From Pseudomonas sp. URMO17WK12:I2 (GTDB lineage Bacteria > Pseudomonadota > Gammaproteobacteria > Pseudomonadales > Pseudomonadaceae): a stretch of 64,000 bases of DNA. The notes beneath the pieces are model-generated. The model did no database searches. It saw only the letters and a program-made list of their open reading frames with translations, and was not told the origin of the DNA. The stretch covers positions 496,001 to 560,000 of the forward strand of contig NZ_QKYW01000001.1 of assembly GCF_003253735.1 (NCBI RefSeq), in the 5' to 3' direction. The position numbers were made by a program, and so were the translations under genes. Below, piece by piece: positions 9,001 through 18,372 of the stretch. The stretch's first letter is position 1. The number at the start of each line of letters is the position of its first letter.

Positions 9001-10562
9001 ACGCTGAGCAGGTAGCGGCTCGGTTTGTCGGCGGCCGGCAGGTCGACCACCGCGCGGCCCTGACCGTCGGTGCTGACTTCGCTGCTGGCCAGCTCGACCG
9101 GGAACTGGCCGAGGTACTGCAGTTCGTTGTCGACCATCGACAGTTGCTGGGCGCGCAGGCTCAGTTGCACCTTGGCACCCGCCACCGGCTTGCCGTCCGG
9201 GTAAAGCAGCACCAGAGCACCCTTGACCGGCTCGCCGGTGCGGAAGTCCGGCTTGTCGAGATCCAGCGACACTTCGAAGTGCGGCTTGATGTACTCGGCG
9301 ACGCGGAAGGCGCTGCTGTACAGCCCGTCGCGGTACGCGAAGCGCAGCTCATAGCCGCCGGCCACGGCGTTGTCCGGCAGCTGGAAGCGACCCTGGCCGC
9401 CACGGGCGCTGTCGAAGTCGAGCTTCTGGGTCTGCAGCACGGTGCCGTTGGCATCCAGCACGCTGAGGCTGATCGGCGCGGTGCCGGCAGCCACCGAGTC
9501 ACGGGCGTTCTTGAATTCGCGACCGACGATCTTCACCTCCACCCAGTCGCCGGGGCGATACAGCGGGCGGTCGGTGAAGGCGTACAGCTTGGTGTCGTAG
9601 ATTTCGCTGTCGTAATAGAAGTTCTCGGAGACGAATACGCCGCCGTCGGCGTCCTCGCCGATCACGTAGGAACGTTCCGGGCTGGCGTGGCCGAGGCGCA
9701 GCAGGCCCTGGGCGTCGGTGTTGCCGCTGGTCATCACGCCCAGGCCATCGCTCCACAGCAGCTTGGCGTCGGCCACCGGCGTGCCCTGGTGCTTGTCGGC
9801 GGTCCATACCAGTAGCTCGCCGCCGGCGATCTTGCTGACCGCCACGGTGTTGGAGACGAATACCACGGTGGTGGCGCGGTACTTGCCGATGATCGCCTCG
9901 GCCAGGTACAGGCCCGGTTTGAGTTTGCCGAGCGGCACGTAGACGTTGCCCGAGGCGACGCTGACGAAGTTGCTCGACGAGCCGGACAGGTCGACGCCGG
10001 CAGGCGGCTCGATGGGCTTGGCTTCCCACAGCGGGTAGCGGAACTCGGCCACCAGCGGCAGGCCCTTCATCGGCGCGAACTGCACCTGCGGGGTGTACTC
10101 GGTCGGCGCGGCGATGGCGCTGCCCATCTTCAGCTCCGGCGCCTCTTCGGTAACCTGCTTGCGCGACTCGTAGGAGAAGGCGCGCTGCATCACCCGGCGG
10201 GATTTGCGGTACCAGTTGTCCCACAGGTACGACAGGGTATTGGACAGCCCCTCGCCCTTGAACTGGCCCTCGGCGACCACGCGGTGCAGGTTCTTCTGGC
10301 GTTTGAGGAACTCCAGCGGCTGGTCGATGCGGTACAGGCGCATGTCCACCCCGCCGTAGCCTTCCATGCGGTAGCGGCGGTAGTCGCGGCCCGGCGCTTC
10401 GAGGCGCACGGTGGCCACTTCATCGGCGGCGAAGCTCGAATCGGCGAGCAGGAAGAACGACTCACCAGACAGTGGCGTATAGCCGCTGGCCGGTACTTCG
10501 TCTTCGGCATGCGCGGCCAGGGGCATGAGCGCCAGCAGCGCGACGGCGAGCAGACGGTTCAT
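6033..10562 (-). CDS. magD: MagD: bacterial alpha-2-macroglobulin homologue (YfaS type)
   Basis: 1509 aa with a signal peptide ([19 protein letters not shown]); the ATG overlaps the magC stop as ATGA. The protein is a string of macroglobulin beta-sandwich domains, then an A2M core ([19 protein letters not shown]) and a helical thioester-domain region. The thioester site reads YPYGGVEQ near residue 1045: the Cys of the CxEQ motif is Gly, as expected of the YfaS/MagD type, so it cannot trap proteases covalently. In P. aeruginosa MagD is periplasmic and associates with other Mag proteins and PBP1b, suggesting protection of cell-wall machinery from proteases. The stop codon TAG is partly built by the inserted element at 5892-6033; the ancestral stop was probably TAA. 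Confidence 0.93.
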   Translation of the reverse strand: MNRLLAVALLALMPLAAHAEDEVPASGYTPLSGESFFLLADSSFAADEVATVRLEAPGRDYRRYRMEGYGGVDMRLYRIDQPLEFLKRQKNLHRVVAEGQFKGEGLSNTLSYLWDNWYRKSRRVMQRAFSYESRKQVTEEAPELKMGSAIAAPTEYTPQVQFAPMKGLPLVAEFRYPLWEAKPIEPPAGVDLSGSSSNFVSVASGNVYVPLGKLKPGLYLAEAIIGKYRATTVVFVSNTVAVSKIAGGELLVWTADKHQGTPVADAKLLWSDGLGVMTSGNTDAQGLLRLGHASPERSYVIGEDADGGVFVSENFYYDSEIYDTKLYAFTDRPLYRPGDWVEVKIVGREFKNARDSVAAGTAPISLSVLDANGTVLQTQKLDFDSARGGQGRFQLPDNAVAGGYELRFAYRDGLYSSAFRVAEYIKPHFEVSLDLDKPDFRTGEPVKGALVLLYPDGKPVAGAKVQLSLRAQQLSMVDNELQYLGQFPVELASSEVSTDGQGRAVVDLPAADKPSRYLLSVFASDGAAYRVKTSKEILIERGAARYRLSAPQRFSAAGQAVNFAYQSEGASERKPARYEWVRLEDQSTGNGELGADAKGFALNFERPGTYSITLKDSSGLILGATGHSVSGEGVKSVAGTIEIVLDKAEYQAGDEALALITFPEPVSDALLTLERDKVEATALLSKGGDWLKLERLSDTQYRARIPVGKTFSPNITFSALYTRGGDYSFQNAGIKVATPQIDIAIKADKEVVQPGELVTVELSTLFAGKPVPTRLTVSVVDEMIYALQPEIAPGIDQFFYHPRRNNVRTSASLSFISYDLALPGMPSAPGRANRSERGVKVLERPRREEVDTASWQPDLVTDANGKASFSFRMPDSLTRWRITARAVSAEGEVGQKRQFVRSEKPLYLKWSGPSRFRVGDKPALGLFAFNQGEEGAKAELLIRHGEQEQRLEVTLAKGINYLPVEEAVIAAGDFSAELRQAGKVADALVIKLSTVAPGWQQVRSEQLSVFPGSTPLQLPADASQVQLRVADSGAGLFNAALDDLLDYPYGGVEQTASRLLPLSLAYPALAAGEPRIKDRLRLIMQNSRLRLVQMAGPEATFTWWGGDADGDAFLTTYAYYADWHASRALAIQLPPEHWQRVLELYAKRAPETPLLQRALILAFARDMGLPVKTLLEGLVYDLAAAGEGEEVVLGEGDSLVMAAPDSALGLAIARELGVRLAQQNNVPVAEALQGQLDGARRRLAESQSPFVAAVALYLNGPDRQRAQRLLGELAPAQAGLERALALTWLQPSLDLRSAQPTLALEGDWQAVEGTSGESYWQWTGAQPPQALQVAGDLDQPSDVRLDYQSAQAAPSNVPVTLKRRLLRLVPGDKAFEFRAEEVGKDEISSADLYLDEVTLSSETEQPLRYGMLEVPLPPGADVERTTWGIQVSGLGGDEASALEKARNEPGELSYAVPVDSLEGELVLRHLVRFSQKGEFVLPPARYVRLYAPGQQALEAEPALQKVTVE

Positions 10563-11197
10563 CGCGCGAGGAAATTCAGCCGATAGATGCCGATAAAGTT
10601 GGGGTTGGCGTCGTCGGGTATCCATCGGGTGTCCTTCCATGTCATGAGTTGTTGCAGGCTGACGGCACGCATGCCGTTATCCGTGGGAGTGGTGGTGCCG
10701 GTGTGGTAAACGATGTCGCGGCCCATCCAGATCATCAGGTGCTGGTCGTCGCCCTGGTCGAAGAACATCAGGTCGCCGGGGCGCGCCTGGTTCAGGTCGC
10801 GGCCGACCAGTTGGCTGTTGAACTGGATCATCTTGATCGCATTGACGTAGGGGCCCTGCTTGCCGCCGCCCTGCTGCCAGTTCTGCGCCAGGCGGCGCTG
10901 CGCGTCGTCCAGCTGCAGTTCCGGCGGCAGGTAGCGGTTGGACAGGCCATTGGCGTGCAGCCACTTGGCGTCATGCACCTTGAGCGCTTCGTTGGCGGCG
11001 AAGCGCACCAGGCCGACACAATCCTGCTGATGCCAGCGCGGGCTCGGGCCCTGGCGCAGCTGCTCCTGGGCGATACGCACGAACCAGGCGCGAAAGATCT
11101 GCGACTGCTCGGGATCTAGGCCCGGCGCCTGCTCGGCGCGAGCGCATAGGCCGAACGCGAGCAGCGCCGCAGCTAGCAGCACGCGCCAGGCGGGCAT
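10559..11197 (-). CDS. magC: MagC-like DUF1175 protein with NlpC/P60-like catalytic signature (YfaT family)
   Basis: 212 aa starting at the ATG that opens the signal peptide [21 protein letters not shown], 8 nt after the magB stop. A second ATG at 11221 would overlap magB and lengthen the N-terminus without a better ribosome site. The mature part has DCVGLVRFA (Cys60) and [17 protein letters not shown] (His153), the Cys/His arrangement of NlpC/P60 papain-like peptidases, although family members have not to my knowledge been shown to cut peptidoglycan. The 3' end overlaps magD by 4 nt, indicating translational coupling. Confidence 0.85.
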   Translation of the reverse strand: MPAWRVLLAAALLAFGLCARAEQAPGLDPEQSQIFRAWFVRIAQEQLRQGPSPRWHQQDCVGLVRFAANEALKVHDAKWLHANGLSNRYLPPELQLDDAQRRLAQNWQQGGGKQGPYVNAIKMIQFNSQLVGRDLNQARPGDLMFFDQGDDQHLMIWMGRDIVYHTGTTTPTDNGMRAVSLQQLMTWKDTRWIPDDANPNFIGIYRLNFLAR

Positions 11198-11205
11198 GGC
11201 GGTGA

Positions 11206-12849
11206 TCAAAGCGAACGCCATTCCAGGGGCACCCACTTCCAGTCATCGTCGGCCTCGGTGCCTTTCGGCAGCGTCAGCGCGAATTGGCCGTAACCGCCCA
11301 TGGCGCGCAGCTTGGGCAGCAGGTGGGTGTCGGCGGCGTTGCGGAACACCGGCTCGTAGTTGGCCGGCAGGCTGTCCAGGGTTTCCTGCTCGAGCAGCCG
11401 CGACAGGCCCTCGGGCGCCAGGTATCCAGGCACCAGGCCGTCGGCGGGCAGCACTTCGGCCAGCGGCGGGTAGCGCTTGTTGAGGGTATCCAGGGCCTTG
11501 ATCACCAGCGTGTCATCCAGCGAAAACAGCAGCGTCTGGCCCTGGCGCGCCAGGCTGACGTTGAAGAATGCGCGGGACGCCAGGGCGTCGGGGGTGTTGC
11601 TGGCTTCGGTCGGGTACTGACCAAAGTTGGAGCCCACCTGGCGGTGCCAGATATGGCCGTCGGCGATGCTCTGGCTTTCTACCGGGAAGCGACCATTTTC
11701 CACATTGGGCTCGAAGGCGCCGATCATGCCGTCGAACAATCCGCCGATGGCCTGATCCAGCTCCGGCGTGGCGGCTTCGTCGAGGTGCGTGACCAGCAGC
11801 GGCGAGTGCAGCCGCGAGTCGGCGTACCAGCACAGGCCGGCGGTGCTGCCCAGGCGTTTCTGCAGGTCCTCGCTGACGGCCTTGCTCGCGCCGACCCGCT
11901 CCAGCAGCTTCTCGGCACTGCCCGGTGCAACGGGCACGGCGACGCAGGCGCTGGCGCCCATGGGCATGGCTTTCCAGATCGGGGTGAAATCCATGGCCGG
12001 TTGATCGTCGACTTCGTTGAGTGCCAGGAAGCTGCTCCAGCCGCCCTCGCCTTTCTCGAAACGCACGCCGGCAAACGCCGGGAAGAAGCGCTGGTAACCC
12101 AGCGCGACGTACTCGCCACTCAGGGAAATACGCTGCTGTTCGGTCTCGCGCGCCTTGAGGCCGAAGCGCTTGGCAAAGGGATTGTCGCCGTCGAGCAGCG
12201 CCTCGACGGACTCGGTGGCCGCACGGCCAAGCTTGTCGTCCTCACCGAACAGCATGCCGGGAGACGACAGCACCAAGAGCTTGTCGCCGTGGCTGGCCAG
12301 CAGCAGGGCGCGATCGCCCAGGTAGTTGAGGCGGTACAGCGGCACGCTGCCGCCATCGACGTGCAGCTCGCCGGCCTTGCTGAGCTGGGTGTCGTCCAGG
12401 GCGACATGGGCCAGCGGCTCGAGGACCTTGGCCAGGCCACCACGCTGCATGACCATCACGAAGTGCTTGAGCTTGCCATCGGCGCCCTTCCACAGCGCCA
12501 CGTCGGCGGGCTGGTCGAGCAATTCGTCGAGCAGCTCGTCGCGCAGCTTCAGGTCGCGCTCGTAGATGATCCGCCGCAGACTGCCGACCAGACCGAGGCG
12601 GTCGGCGTTGTGCTCGTAATAGAACACGAAGTCTTCGGTGAGGGTGTCGCGCAGCAGCGGCACCGCCAGCAGATCCTTGGGCAGACGGCTGAGCGAGGCA
12701 CTCTCGATCAGCGCATCGGGGCGCTGCAGATCCAGACCCAGGGCGCTGCGCTCACCCAGGTCGCGCGAATCCTGGCCACAGGCGGCGAGCAGGCCAGCCG
12801 CCAGCAGGAGAGCGACGTGGCGCAGGTGGGCAGTGGTATTCCGGTTCAT
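11206..12849 (-). CDS. magB: MagB-like DUF2138 lipoprotein (YfaA family)
   Basis: 547 aa. The N-terminus is a lipoprotein signal with lipobox LAAC ([11 protein letters not shown], Cys24), so the protein should be anchored in the outer or inner membrane facing the periplasm. The rest matches the YfaA/DUF2138 family that always accompanies YfaS-type macroglobulins. No catalytic motif is evident. It follows the magA-like gene by 15 nt. In P. aeruginosa MagB takes part in the MagD complex; membrane tethering of the complex through this lipid anchor is a reasonable inference. Confidence 0.87.
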   Translation of the reverse strand: MNRNTTAHLRHVALLLAAGLLAACGQDSRDLGERSALGLDLQRPDALIESASLSRLPKDLLAVPLLRDTLTEDFVFYYEHNADRLGLVGSLRRIIYERDLKLRDELLDELLDQPADVALWKGADGKLKHFVMVMQRGGLAKVLEPLAHVALDDTQLSKAGELHVDGGSVPLYRLNYLGDRALLLASHGDKLLVLSSPGMLFGEDDKLGRAATESVEALLDGDNPFAKRFGLKARETEQQRISLSGEYVALGYQRFFPAFAGVRFEKGEGGWSSFLALNEVDDQPAMDFTPIWKAMPMGASACVAVPVAPGSAEKLLERVGASKAVSEDLQKRLGSTAGLCWYADSRLHSPLLVTHLDEAATPELDQAIGGLFDGMIGAFEPNVENGRFPVESQSIADGHIWHRQVGSNFGQYPTEASNTPDALASRAFFNVSLARQGQTLLFSLDDTLVIKALDTLNKRYPPLAEVLPADGLVPGYLAPEGLSRLLEQETLDSLPANYEPVFRNAADTHLLPKLRAMGGYGQFALTLPKGTEADDDWKWVPLEWRSL

Positions 12850-12864
12850 CCGAGCCTCGGGATA

Positions 12865-13728
12865 TCAGTAATTGAAAGATTTGACGAACAGCAGCTCACC
12901 GATGGCGCGTAGCGGCACCACGAAGGTCTCGCGCTTCTCGTTGACGGTGTTCTCGTTGAAGATCAGGTTGATCTGCGCCGTGATGATCTCGTTCTGGTTG
13001 CTGCCGGCCTCGAAGTTGTAGCCCTCGCTGCCCAGGTTGCCCCAGTAGTTCACGTAGATCAGGTAGGTGCCTTGCAGCGGCGCGGTCATGGTGAACATTT
13101 CCGGGCCGGGGCCATCGACGCTATCCACATCCAGGCCGCCGCCGTTGCTGAGCACCGGTTGGCTCCAGAACGCGTGCTGACCATCCGGGGTGACCACATG
13201 CAGGTCGAGCTCGGCCTTGGGGTCGTCCCAGCCGAGCACCATGCGAATGCGCGCCGGCGTGCGCAGGTTGTTGGCCTCATAGAACTGCACCCGCTTGAGC
13301 GATTTGCCTTCGCCGGCCACCAGTTCCACGCTGTTGGAGCCGGCGCCGAAGGCATAGGGTCGGGCGAAGCTGCCCTGCTCGTCGGTATACAGCGGCAGCG
13401 GGTTGCCGTTGACCACCAGCCGGTGCGGCGTGCGCAGGTGACCGATGTTCTGCAGGGTGCCCTCGATCAGGCTGCGCCCGCGCTGGGCGCCACGGTCGAT
13501 GGGCGGCGTCGGATAAGCCACCCGCGCCTCGTTGTCGCCGTCATTGAGGCCGTAATAACGCCAGCCGCCGATGGGGCCTTGCAGGGAAACGGAGGGGTCG
13601 GCCCGGCCAGGCTCGGCCCAACTCATCGGGGCGGCCATGGCAGCGCAGATCAGCAGCACGCTACGCACCCGCCAGGCAACGGCGAGAGCAAACCGAATCG
13701 CTCGGCGCTGCGAAAGAAAGCGGACCAC
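12865..13728 (-). CDS. magA: MagA-like DUF2135 protein, first gene of the mag operon
   Basis: 287 aa from a GTG preceded by AAGGAG at 9 nt; the open frame extends to 13842 with an alternative ATG at 13758. The chosen start gives a basic N-region and a hydrophobic core (SVLLICAAMAAPMSWA), a long signal sequence. The mature protein is a DUF2135 beta-sandwich (RMVLGWDDPKAELDLHVVTP and YLIYVNYWGN), paralogous to the protein encoded at 3436. So the operon begins and ends with members of the same family. In P. aeruginosa the mag operon is under Gac/Rsm control; the GGA in AAGGAG here is compatible with Rsm binding but is not evidence for it. Confidence 0.85.
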   Translation of the reverse strand: MVRFLSQRRAIRFALAVAWRVRSVLLICAAMAAPMSWAEPGRADPSVSLQGPIGGWRYYGLNDGDNEARVAYPTPPIDRGAQRGRSLIEGTLQNIGHLRTPHRLVVNGNPLPLYTDEQGSFARPYAFGAGSNSVELVAGEGKSLKRVQFYEANNLRTPARIRMVLGWDDPKAELDLHVVTPDGQHAFWSQPVLSNGGGLDVDSVDGPGPEMFTMTAPLQGTYLIYVNYWGNLGSEGYNFEAGSNQNEIITAQINLIFNENTVNEKRETFVVPLRAIGELLFVKSFNY

Positions 13729-13967
13729 CGCACTGCACTCCTTGTGCTGGTCGGGCATAAAAAGCCTGACACCCGCACTCACACTGGGCTCTGGGAAGGA
13801 AGTTGCGTCTTGAGTGCGGCCCTGTCGAGACGGCGGCGTCACATCAAGTTACAAGCGTGGCGAGGATGCTAGCGAGTTGCCTTGAACCTGACAATCGTGG
13901 CACTTGCGAATCGGTACTGGATCACAATGATCGCGCGCCGAACCACAAGCCCGCCGGGTAGCTGACT

Positions 13968-14915
13968 CTACACCCAGCCCGCCCACTGCAGCAGCAACAG
14001 CCCGACGTTGGTGGTGACTACCGCGGCCAGGGTGGTGATCACGATGATCGCGGCGGCGAGCTGGTAGTTGCCGTTCACCGCCCGGGCCATAACGAAACTG
14101 GCCGCTGCCGTGGGGCTGGCGAAGTACAGGAAGAGGATCGCCAGGTCGGCGTCGCGGAAGCCGAACGCCCAGGCACCGAGCGTGGCCAGCAGCGGCAACC
14201 AGACCATCTTCATCAGGCTCGAGCCGATCGCCACGCTGCTGCTCTCGCGCAACGAAGTCAGCGACAGCGTGCCGCCGATGCAGATCAGCGCCAGCGGCAG
14301 GGTCATCTGCGCGAAGTAGTCGCCGGACACCATCGCCCAGTGCGGCAGCGGGATTCGCCAGTAGGCGAAGGGGATGGCCAGCAGTACGCCGATGATCAGC
14401 GGGTTGCTGAAGATGCTTTTGCACAGCATCCAGGGATCGGCCTTCATGTTCGCGCTGTAGATCGCCAGCACGATGGCCGACAGCACGTTGTAGCAGAGGA
14501 TCACCACGCCGCCGAGCACCGCGCCTACCGACAGGCCGTAGTCGCCGTACATGCTGGTGGCCAGCGCCAGGCCGACGATGCCGTTGTTACCGCGAAAGGC
14601 GCCCTGGGTGTAGATGCCGCGGTCGGCTTGCGGGCAACGCCAGATCGCCCAGCTCCAGGCGATGAAGAAGCACACCAGGGTGGCGAACACGAAATAGCCG
14701 ATCAGCGCCGGCTGCAGCGCGGTACTCAGGTCGGCATTGATGATGCTGAGGAACAGCAATGTCGGCATGGTGCCGCGAAACACCAGGGACGAGGCGGTGT
14801 TGATGAAGGCATCGTCGATCCAGCGCAGCCGCTTGAGCAGCACGCCGAGGAACAACATGGAGAAAACGGGCGCGGTGATCGCGAGCGTTTGCTGAAGCAC
14901 AGCGAGCATGGGCAT
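13968..14915 (-). CDS. AEC-family (auxin efflux carrier-like) membrane transporter
   Basis: 315 aa with about ten hydrophobic segments in two five-helix halves. Family features are the N-terminal MLFLGVLLKRLRWID, the mid-region GAFRGNNGIVGLALA and the second-half GGTLSL, typical of bacterial malonate/malate or amino-acid permeases of the AEC/BART group. Substrate cannot be told from the sequence. The start may be ATG 14915 or 14909 (MP-ML). It is monocistronic; the 239 bp before the mag operon promoter side contain no gene. Confidence 0.9.
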   Translation of the reverse strand: MPMLAVLQQTLAITAPVFSMLFLGVLLKRLRWIDDAFINTASSLVFRGTMPTLLFLSIINADLSTALQPALIGYFVFATLVCFFIAWSWAIWRCPQADRGIYTQGAFRGNNGIVGLALATSMYGDYGLSVGAVLGGVVILCYNVLSAIVLAIYSANMKADPWMLCKSIFSNPLIIGVLLAIPFAYWRIPLPHWAMVSGDYFAQMTLPLALICIGGTLSLTSLRESSSVAIGSSLMKMVWLPLLATLGAWAFGFRDADLAILFLYFASPTAAASFVMARAVNGNYQLAAAIIVITTLAAVVTTNVGLLLLQWAGWV

Positions 14916-15009
14916 TCCGGAAACAGGCGAAAGGCATCGTGAAACAGCGACGTGCCTGGGATTCAGGCACGTCGATAGCCTGCTAATGATAGCAAGGCTT
15001 CAGCACCTA

Positions 15010-15302
15010 GGGTCTGTTGCCGTTTCACGCACGGCCGCGCCGGAGCTCGTTTTGCCGCGAGGCAAGGCACGAGCCGCGAAGTTTAGTGGGCTAAATGAGC
15101 CGGCGAGAAACGCAGCGTCGCGACAAAACGGGCCCGGCCCTTCGGGTTGTGCGGGAAATCTCGCCATGCGTCGTTGGAGGACTTGGCAAGGGAAAACGCG
15201 GACGGCTAGTCCATTACCTGCGTCCTCCGCCTAGCGGATCGCCGCCCGGCCTGGCGAGATTTCTCGCGACAACGCGGCTCGCGTTGAAACGGCAACAGAC
15301 CC
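15010..15302. mobile_element. 293-bp miniature element with 18-bp terminal inverted repeats
   Basis: Perfect terminal repeats GGGTCTGTTGCCGTTTCA are present at both ends, with TA directly flanking each side. The interior is GC-rich and encodes no convincing protein or transposase. It lies between the AEC transporter promoter side and the 3' end of roxR, 21 nt from the roxR stop. Its terminal repeats differ from those of the elements at 5892 and 33982, so it is a separate family. Confidence 0.82.
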
Positions 15303-15323
15303 TATAGCCTGCAGCGACTCGCT

Positions 15324-15884
15324 TTAGCGACGAACCGGGCGCTTCTGCAGTTTGCGCTGCAAGGTACGGCGGTGCATGCCCAGGGCCCGGGCGGTGGCCG
15401 AGATGTTGCCTTCGTGCTCGGCCAGCACACGCTGGATGTGCTCCCACTGCAGACGGTCCACCGACATCGGGTTTTCCGGCACCAGGGTGTCGAGGTCGGC
15501 GTGCTGGGTCAGCAGTGCGGCGAGCACGTCGTCGGCATCGGCCGGCTTGCACAGGTAGTTGCAGGCGCCGCGCTTGATCGCCTCCACGGCGGTGGCGATG
15601 CTCGAGTAGCCGGTGAGGATCACCACACGCATCTCGGCATCCAGCTCCAGCAGCTTGGGCAACAGCACCAGGCCGGAGTCGCCTTCCATCTTAAGATCGA
15701 GCACGGCGTAGTCCGGCAAATCCTGAGTGGCCACGGCCAGGCCTTCCTCGGCGGATGCCGCGGTGGACACACGCAGCCCGCGGCTGCTCATGGCCCGCGC
15801 CATCACCCGGGTGAACGTCGGGTCATCGTCGACCAGCAGCAGGTGGGGTTGTTCTTCGCTTTCCAGCAGTGTTTCGTCACTCAT
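15324..15884 (-). CDS. roxR: RoxR (ActR/PrrA/RegA family) redox response regulator
   Basis: 186 aa. The receiver domain has the acidic pair LLLVDDDPTF, the phospho-acceptor in YAVLDLKMEGDSG (Asp63) and the Lys of NYLCKPADADDV. A short linker leads to a Fis-type helix-turn-helix (NISATARALGMHRRTLQRKLQK). This compact architecture and that HTH are the hallmark of the RegA/PrrA/RoxR group, which responds to respiratory electron flow and controls terminal oxidases. It lies 72 nt downstream of the kinase gene, in the same direction. Confidence 0.94.
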   Translation of the reverse strand: MSDETLLESEEQPHLLLVDDDPTFTRVMARAMSSRGLRVSTAASAEEGLAVATQDLPDYAVLDLKMEGDSGLVLLPKLLELDAEMRVVILTGYSSIATAVEAIKRGACNYLCKPADADDVLAALLTQHADLDTLVPENPMSVDRLQWEHIQRVLAEHEGNISATARALGMHRRTLQRKLQKRPVRR

Positions 15885-15956
15885 GGGTCACTCCTCCAAA
15901 CATGCTCGCGGCCTGCCGCTGCGGCAGTACGGCGTATCGACAATCCTGCGTCGGGC

Positions 15957-17216
15957 TCATACCCGGGCGTAGGCGCGCGGCAACTTGAGCTCGGTGAGCG
16001 TGCCGCCTTCTTCATGGTTATACAACTTCACGGTACCGCCGGCGCGAGTCACGCTGGCCTGGCTGAGAAACAGGCCGAGACCGAACCCCTTGCCCTTGCT
16101 CTTGGTGGTGAAGAACGGTCGCCCCAGTTGCTCGGCGATGGCCAAGGGTACACCGGCGCCGTAATCACGGATGCTCAGGCGTACCCACTGGTGATCCCAA
16201 TCCAGGTGAATTTCCAGGTTGTCCGGGCAGGCATCGGCCGCATTGTTGAGCAGGTTGAGCAGCGACTGGGTGAGGTCCGCGGGCGGCATCAGCTGCGGCG
16301 GCTTGCCGACGCCCAGGCACTCATAACGATAGCTGGCCTCGGGGCGCATCAGGTGCCAGCGATTGAGGGTGGTTTCCAGCCAGCTCACCGCAGAGATTTC
16401 CACCACGGCCTGGCGACGATCCGCTTCGGCGGCACGCACCAGGTGCTGCAGGGTCTCCTTGCACAGCTTGACCTGTTCCTGCAGCAGCGCCAGATCTTCC
16501 TGCAGCAGCGGGTTCTGGTGCTCGCGACGCAGCTCCTTGATCAGCACGCTCATGGTCGCCAGCGGCGTACCCAGTTCGTGGGCGGCACCAGCGGCCTGAG
16601 TGGCCACGGCCAGCAGTTGCTGATCACGCATGCCCTCTTCGCGGCGTTCGGCACGCAGTTTTTCCTGCTGGCGCAGCTCCTCGGCCATCTTGGCGACGAA
16701 GAAGGTGATCAGCCCCGCCGCCAGGGCGAAGCTCAGCCACATGCCATAGACCAGCAGGCTCTCGCGCGGCCCCACCGGCAGTTGCAGCGGGTGCGACCAG
16801 ACCAGCAACAGCGTGTAGGAGGCCAGCGCCATGCCGCCGAGAATCATGGTGAACAGCCACGGCAGGGTCGCCGCGGCGATGGTCAGCGGCACCAGGTAAT
16901 AGGACACGAAGGGGTTGGCCGAGCCGCCCGAGTAATACAGCAGCACGCTGTGGATGATCAGGTCGAAGCCCAGGTGGATGGCGTACTCGGCCTCGGTCAC
17001 CGGCCAGGGCCCGCGCAGGCGCAGTGCAGTCAGCAGGCACAGCACCAGGGAGGCGCCCAGGGTGATGCTCAGCTGCAACCAGGGCAGTGGCAACAATTCG
17101 GATTTGTAGGCCAGGCCAACCGAACCGGCCTGCGCGGCGAGCACCAGAAAGCGAATCAGGGTCAGCCGCCAGAGGTTCTGGCGGCTGGCCGAAAGTAGTT
17201 GTACGGGGGCGAGCAT
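15957..17216 (-). CDS. roxS: RoxS (RegB/PrrB family) redox sensor histidine kinase
   Basis: 419 aa from ATG 17216, preceded by AGAGGAG. Six membrane segments occupy roughly residues 15-175. The loop YYSGGSANPFVSYYLVPL (about 95-110) is the quinone-sensing signature of the RegB family. The H-box is AAGAAHELGTPLATM (His213). Cys252 in VKLCKETL sits where the redox-active cysteine of RegB lies. N and G boxes (NLLNNAADACPDN, DYGAGVP, GFGLGLFLS) are complete. It forms a two-gene operon with roxR. Confidence 0.94.
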   Translation of the reverse strand: MLAPVQLLSASRQNLWRLTLIRFLVLAAQAGSVGLAYKSELLPLPWLQLSITLGASLVLCLLTALRLRGPWPVTEAEYAIHLGFDLIIHSVLLYYSGGSANPFVSYYLVPLTIAAATLPWLFTMILGGMALASYTLLLVWSHPLQLPVGPRESLLVYGMWLSFALAAGLITFFVAKMAEELRQQEKLRAERREEGMRDQQLLAVATQAAGAAHELGTPLATMSVLIKELRREHQNPLLQEDLALLQEQVKLCKETLQHLVRAAEADRRQAVVEISAVSWLETTLNRWHLMRPEASYRYECLGVGKPPQLMPPADLTQSLLNLLNNAADACPDNLEIHLDWDHQWVRLSIRDYGAGVPLAIAEQLGRPFFTTKSKGKGFGLGLFLSQASVTRAGGTVKLYNHEEGGTLTELKLPRAYARV

Positions 17217-17467
17217 CGATACTCCTCTATGCTCGTTGGCGAGCCCGGCGAGTATAACCAAGCCCGCCGGCGGCCTGATGCGGCAACGCGCCGCAGTCGT
17301 ACGATGATTCCCGCCTGGCACCGGATCAGCGCAGTCACTTGCCGATCACGGTGGTCAGAGGTGGGGTGAATATTTTTTTCGATTCGCTTAACCCGAATCG
17401 CCAGGTTGCCTCGTCTAACCCCATGAACACGGTCTTTGTCCGTGCCCGCTATCGATAAGGAATCGCC

Positions 17468-18175
17468 ATGCTGCCACTGTCCCGTCTCGCCACCGCACTG
17501 GCTTTCAGCACCGCCGGCCTGCTCAGCATCGCTGCGCACGCCGAGGAGCCACGCTATAACCAGATCTCCCTGAGCACCCAGGTCAGCCACGAGGTGGCCC
17601 ACGACCTGATGCAGGTCACCCTGTACACCGAAGCCCAGCAGAAGGACCCGGCGGCGCTGGCCGCCGAGATCACCCGCACCCTGAACGCCGGCCTCACCCA
17701 GGCACGCGACGTGAAGGGCGTGACCGTTTCCCAGGGCAGCCGCAACAGCTACCCGGTGTACAGCGAGAAAGGCGAAGCGATCAACGCCTGGCGCGAGCGC
17801 GCCGAGATCCGCCTGGAAAGCGCCGACTTCGCTGCGCTGTCCAAGCTCACTGGCGACATGTTGAAAACCCTGAAGATGGGCGGCATGAGCTTCAGCATCG
17901 CCGACGCCACGCGCAAGAAGGAAGAAGACGCACTGATCAAGGATGCCGTCGCCGCCTTCAAGGAGCGCGCCCAATTGACCACCGAAGCACTGGGTGGCAA
18001 GAGCTACAAGCTGGTCAGCCTGAACCTCAACAGCGGCGGTTTCGTACGCCCGCCGATGCGCATGGAAGCCATGAAGGCCTCGGCCTTCTCCAGCGACAGC
18101 GCCACCCCGGAAGTCGAAGCCGGCACCAGCCAGGTGACCATGAATGCCGACGGTGTGATCGAAGTGCAGTTGTAA
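17468..18175 (+). CDS. Periplasmic SIMPL-domain (DUF541) protein
   Basis: 235 aa, ribosome site AAGGA 7 nt before ATG. A signal peptide (MLPLSRLATALAFSTAGLLSIAAHA) precedes a SIMPL domain that runs to the end, with the characteristic repeated strand-helix pattern (ISLSTQVSHEVAHDLMQVTL and RAQLTTEALGGKSYKLVSLN). The family is named for a mouse signalling protein, and bacterial members are periplasmic or surface proteins of unclear function. In P. aeruginosa a gene of this kind also sits between roxSR and the dipeptide cluster. It is followed by a strong terminator. Confidence 0.86.
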   Translation: MLPLSRLATALAFSTAGLLSIAAHAEEPRYNQISLSTQVSHEVAHDLMQVTLYTEAQQKDPAALAAEITRTLNAGLTQARDVKGVTVSQGSRNSYPVYSEKGEAINAWRERAEIRLESADFAALSKLTGDMLKTLKMGGMSFSIADATRKKEEDALIKDAVAAFKERAQLTTEALGGKSYKLVSLNLNSGGFVRPPMRMEAMKASAFSSDSATPEVEAGTSQVTMNADGVIEVQL

Positions 18176-18199
18176 ACCAGCCTGCTGACACCACAAAAG

Positions 18200-18237
18200 A
18201 GGAGGCTGCGACCGCTGTTGCAACCTCCTGTTTTTTT
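18200..18237 (+). terminator. Terminator after the SIMPL gene
   Basis: AGGAGGCTGC / GCAACCTCCT form a 10-bp stem with one mismatch, then a run of seven T. It begins 24 nt after the stop codon. Confidence 0.85.
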
Positions 18238-18372
18238 GACCAAAGCTTTTCGGCACAACCCGTGCATAGCCTCAAACAAGGTCTAGGCTCATGGCAGGCT
18301 CGTCACCATCCGACCCGCCCCGCTTTGCCGCAACAGACCCCTCGCAAAAATCACAATAGACATGAGGTAACC

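Noticed and set aside
6156-9815. A 1219-codon open frame on the plus strand opposite magD.
   Set aside because: Mirror of a GC-rich gene: composition is Gln/Arg/His/Ala-rich with no domain, signal or ribosome site, while magD on the other strand is a clear family member.
10562-10640. A 26-residue longer N-terminus for MagD.
   Set aside because: It overlaps magC in another frame and would bury the signal peptide; the ATGA overlap start is far better.
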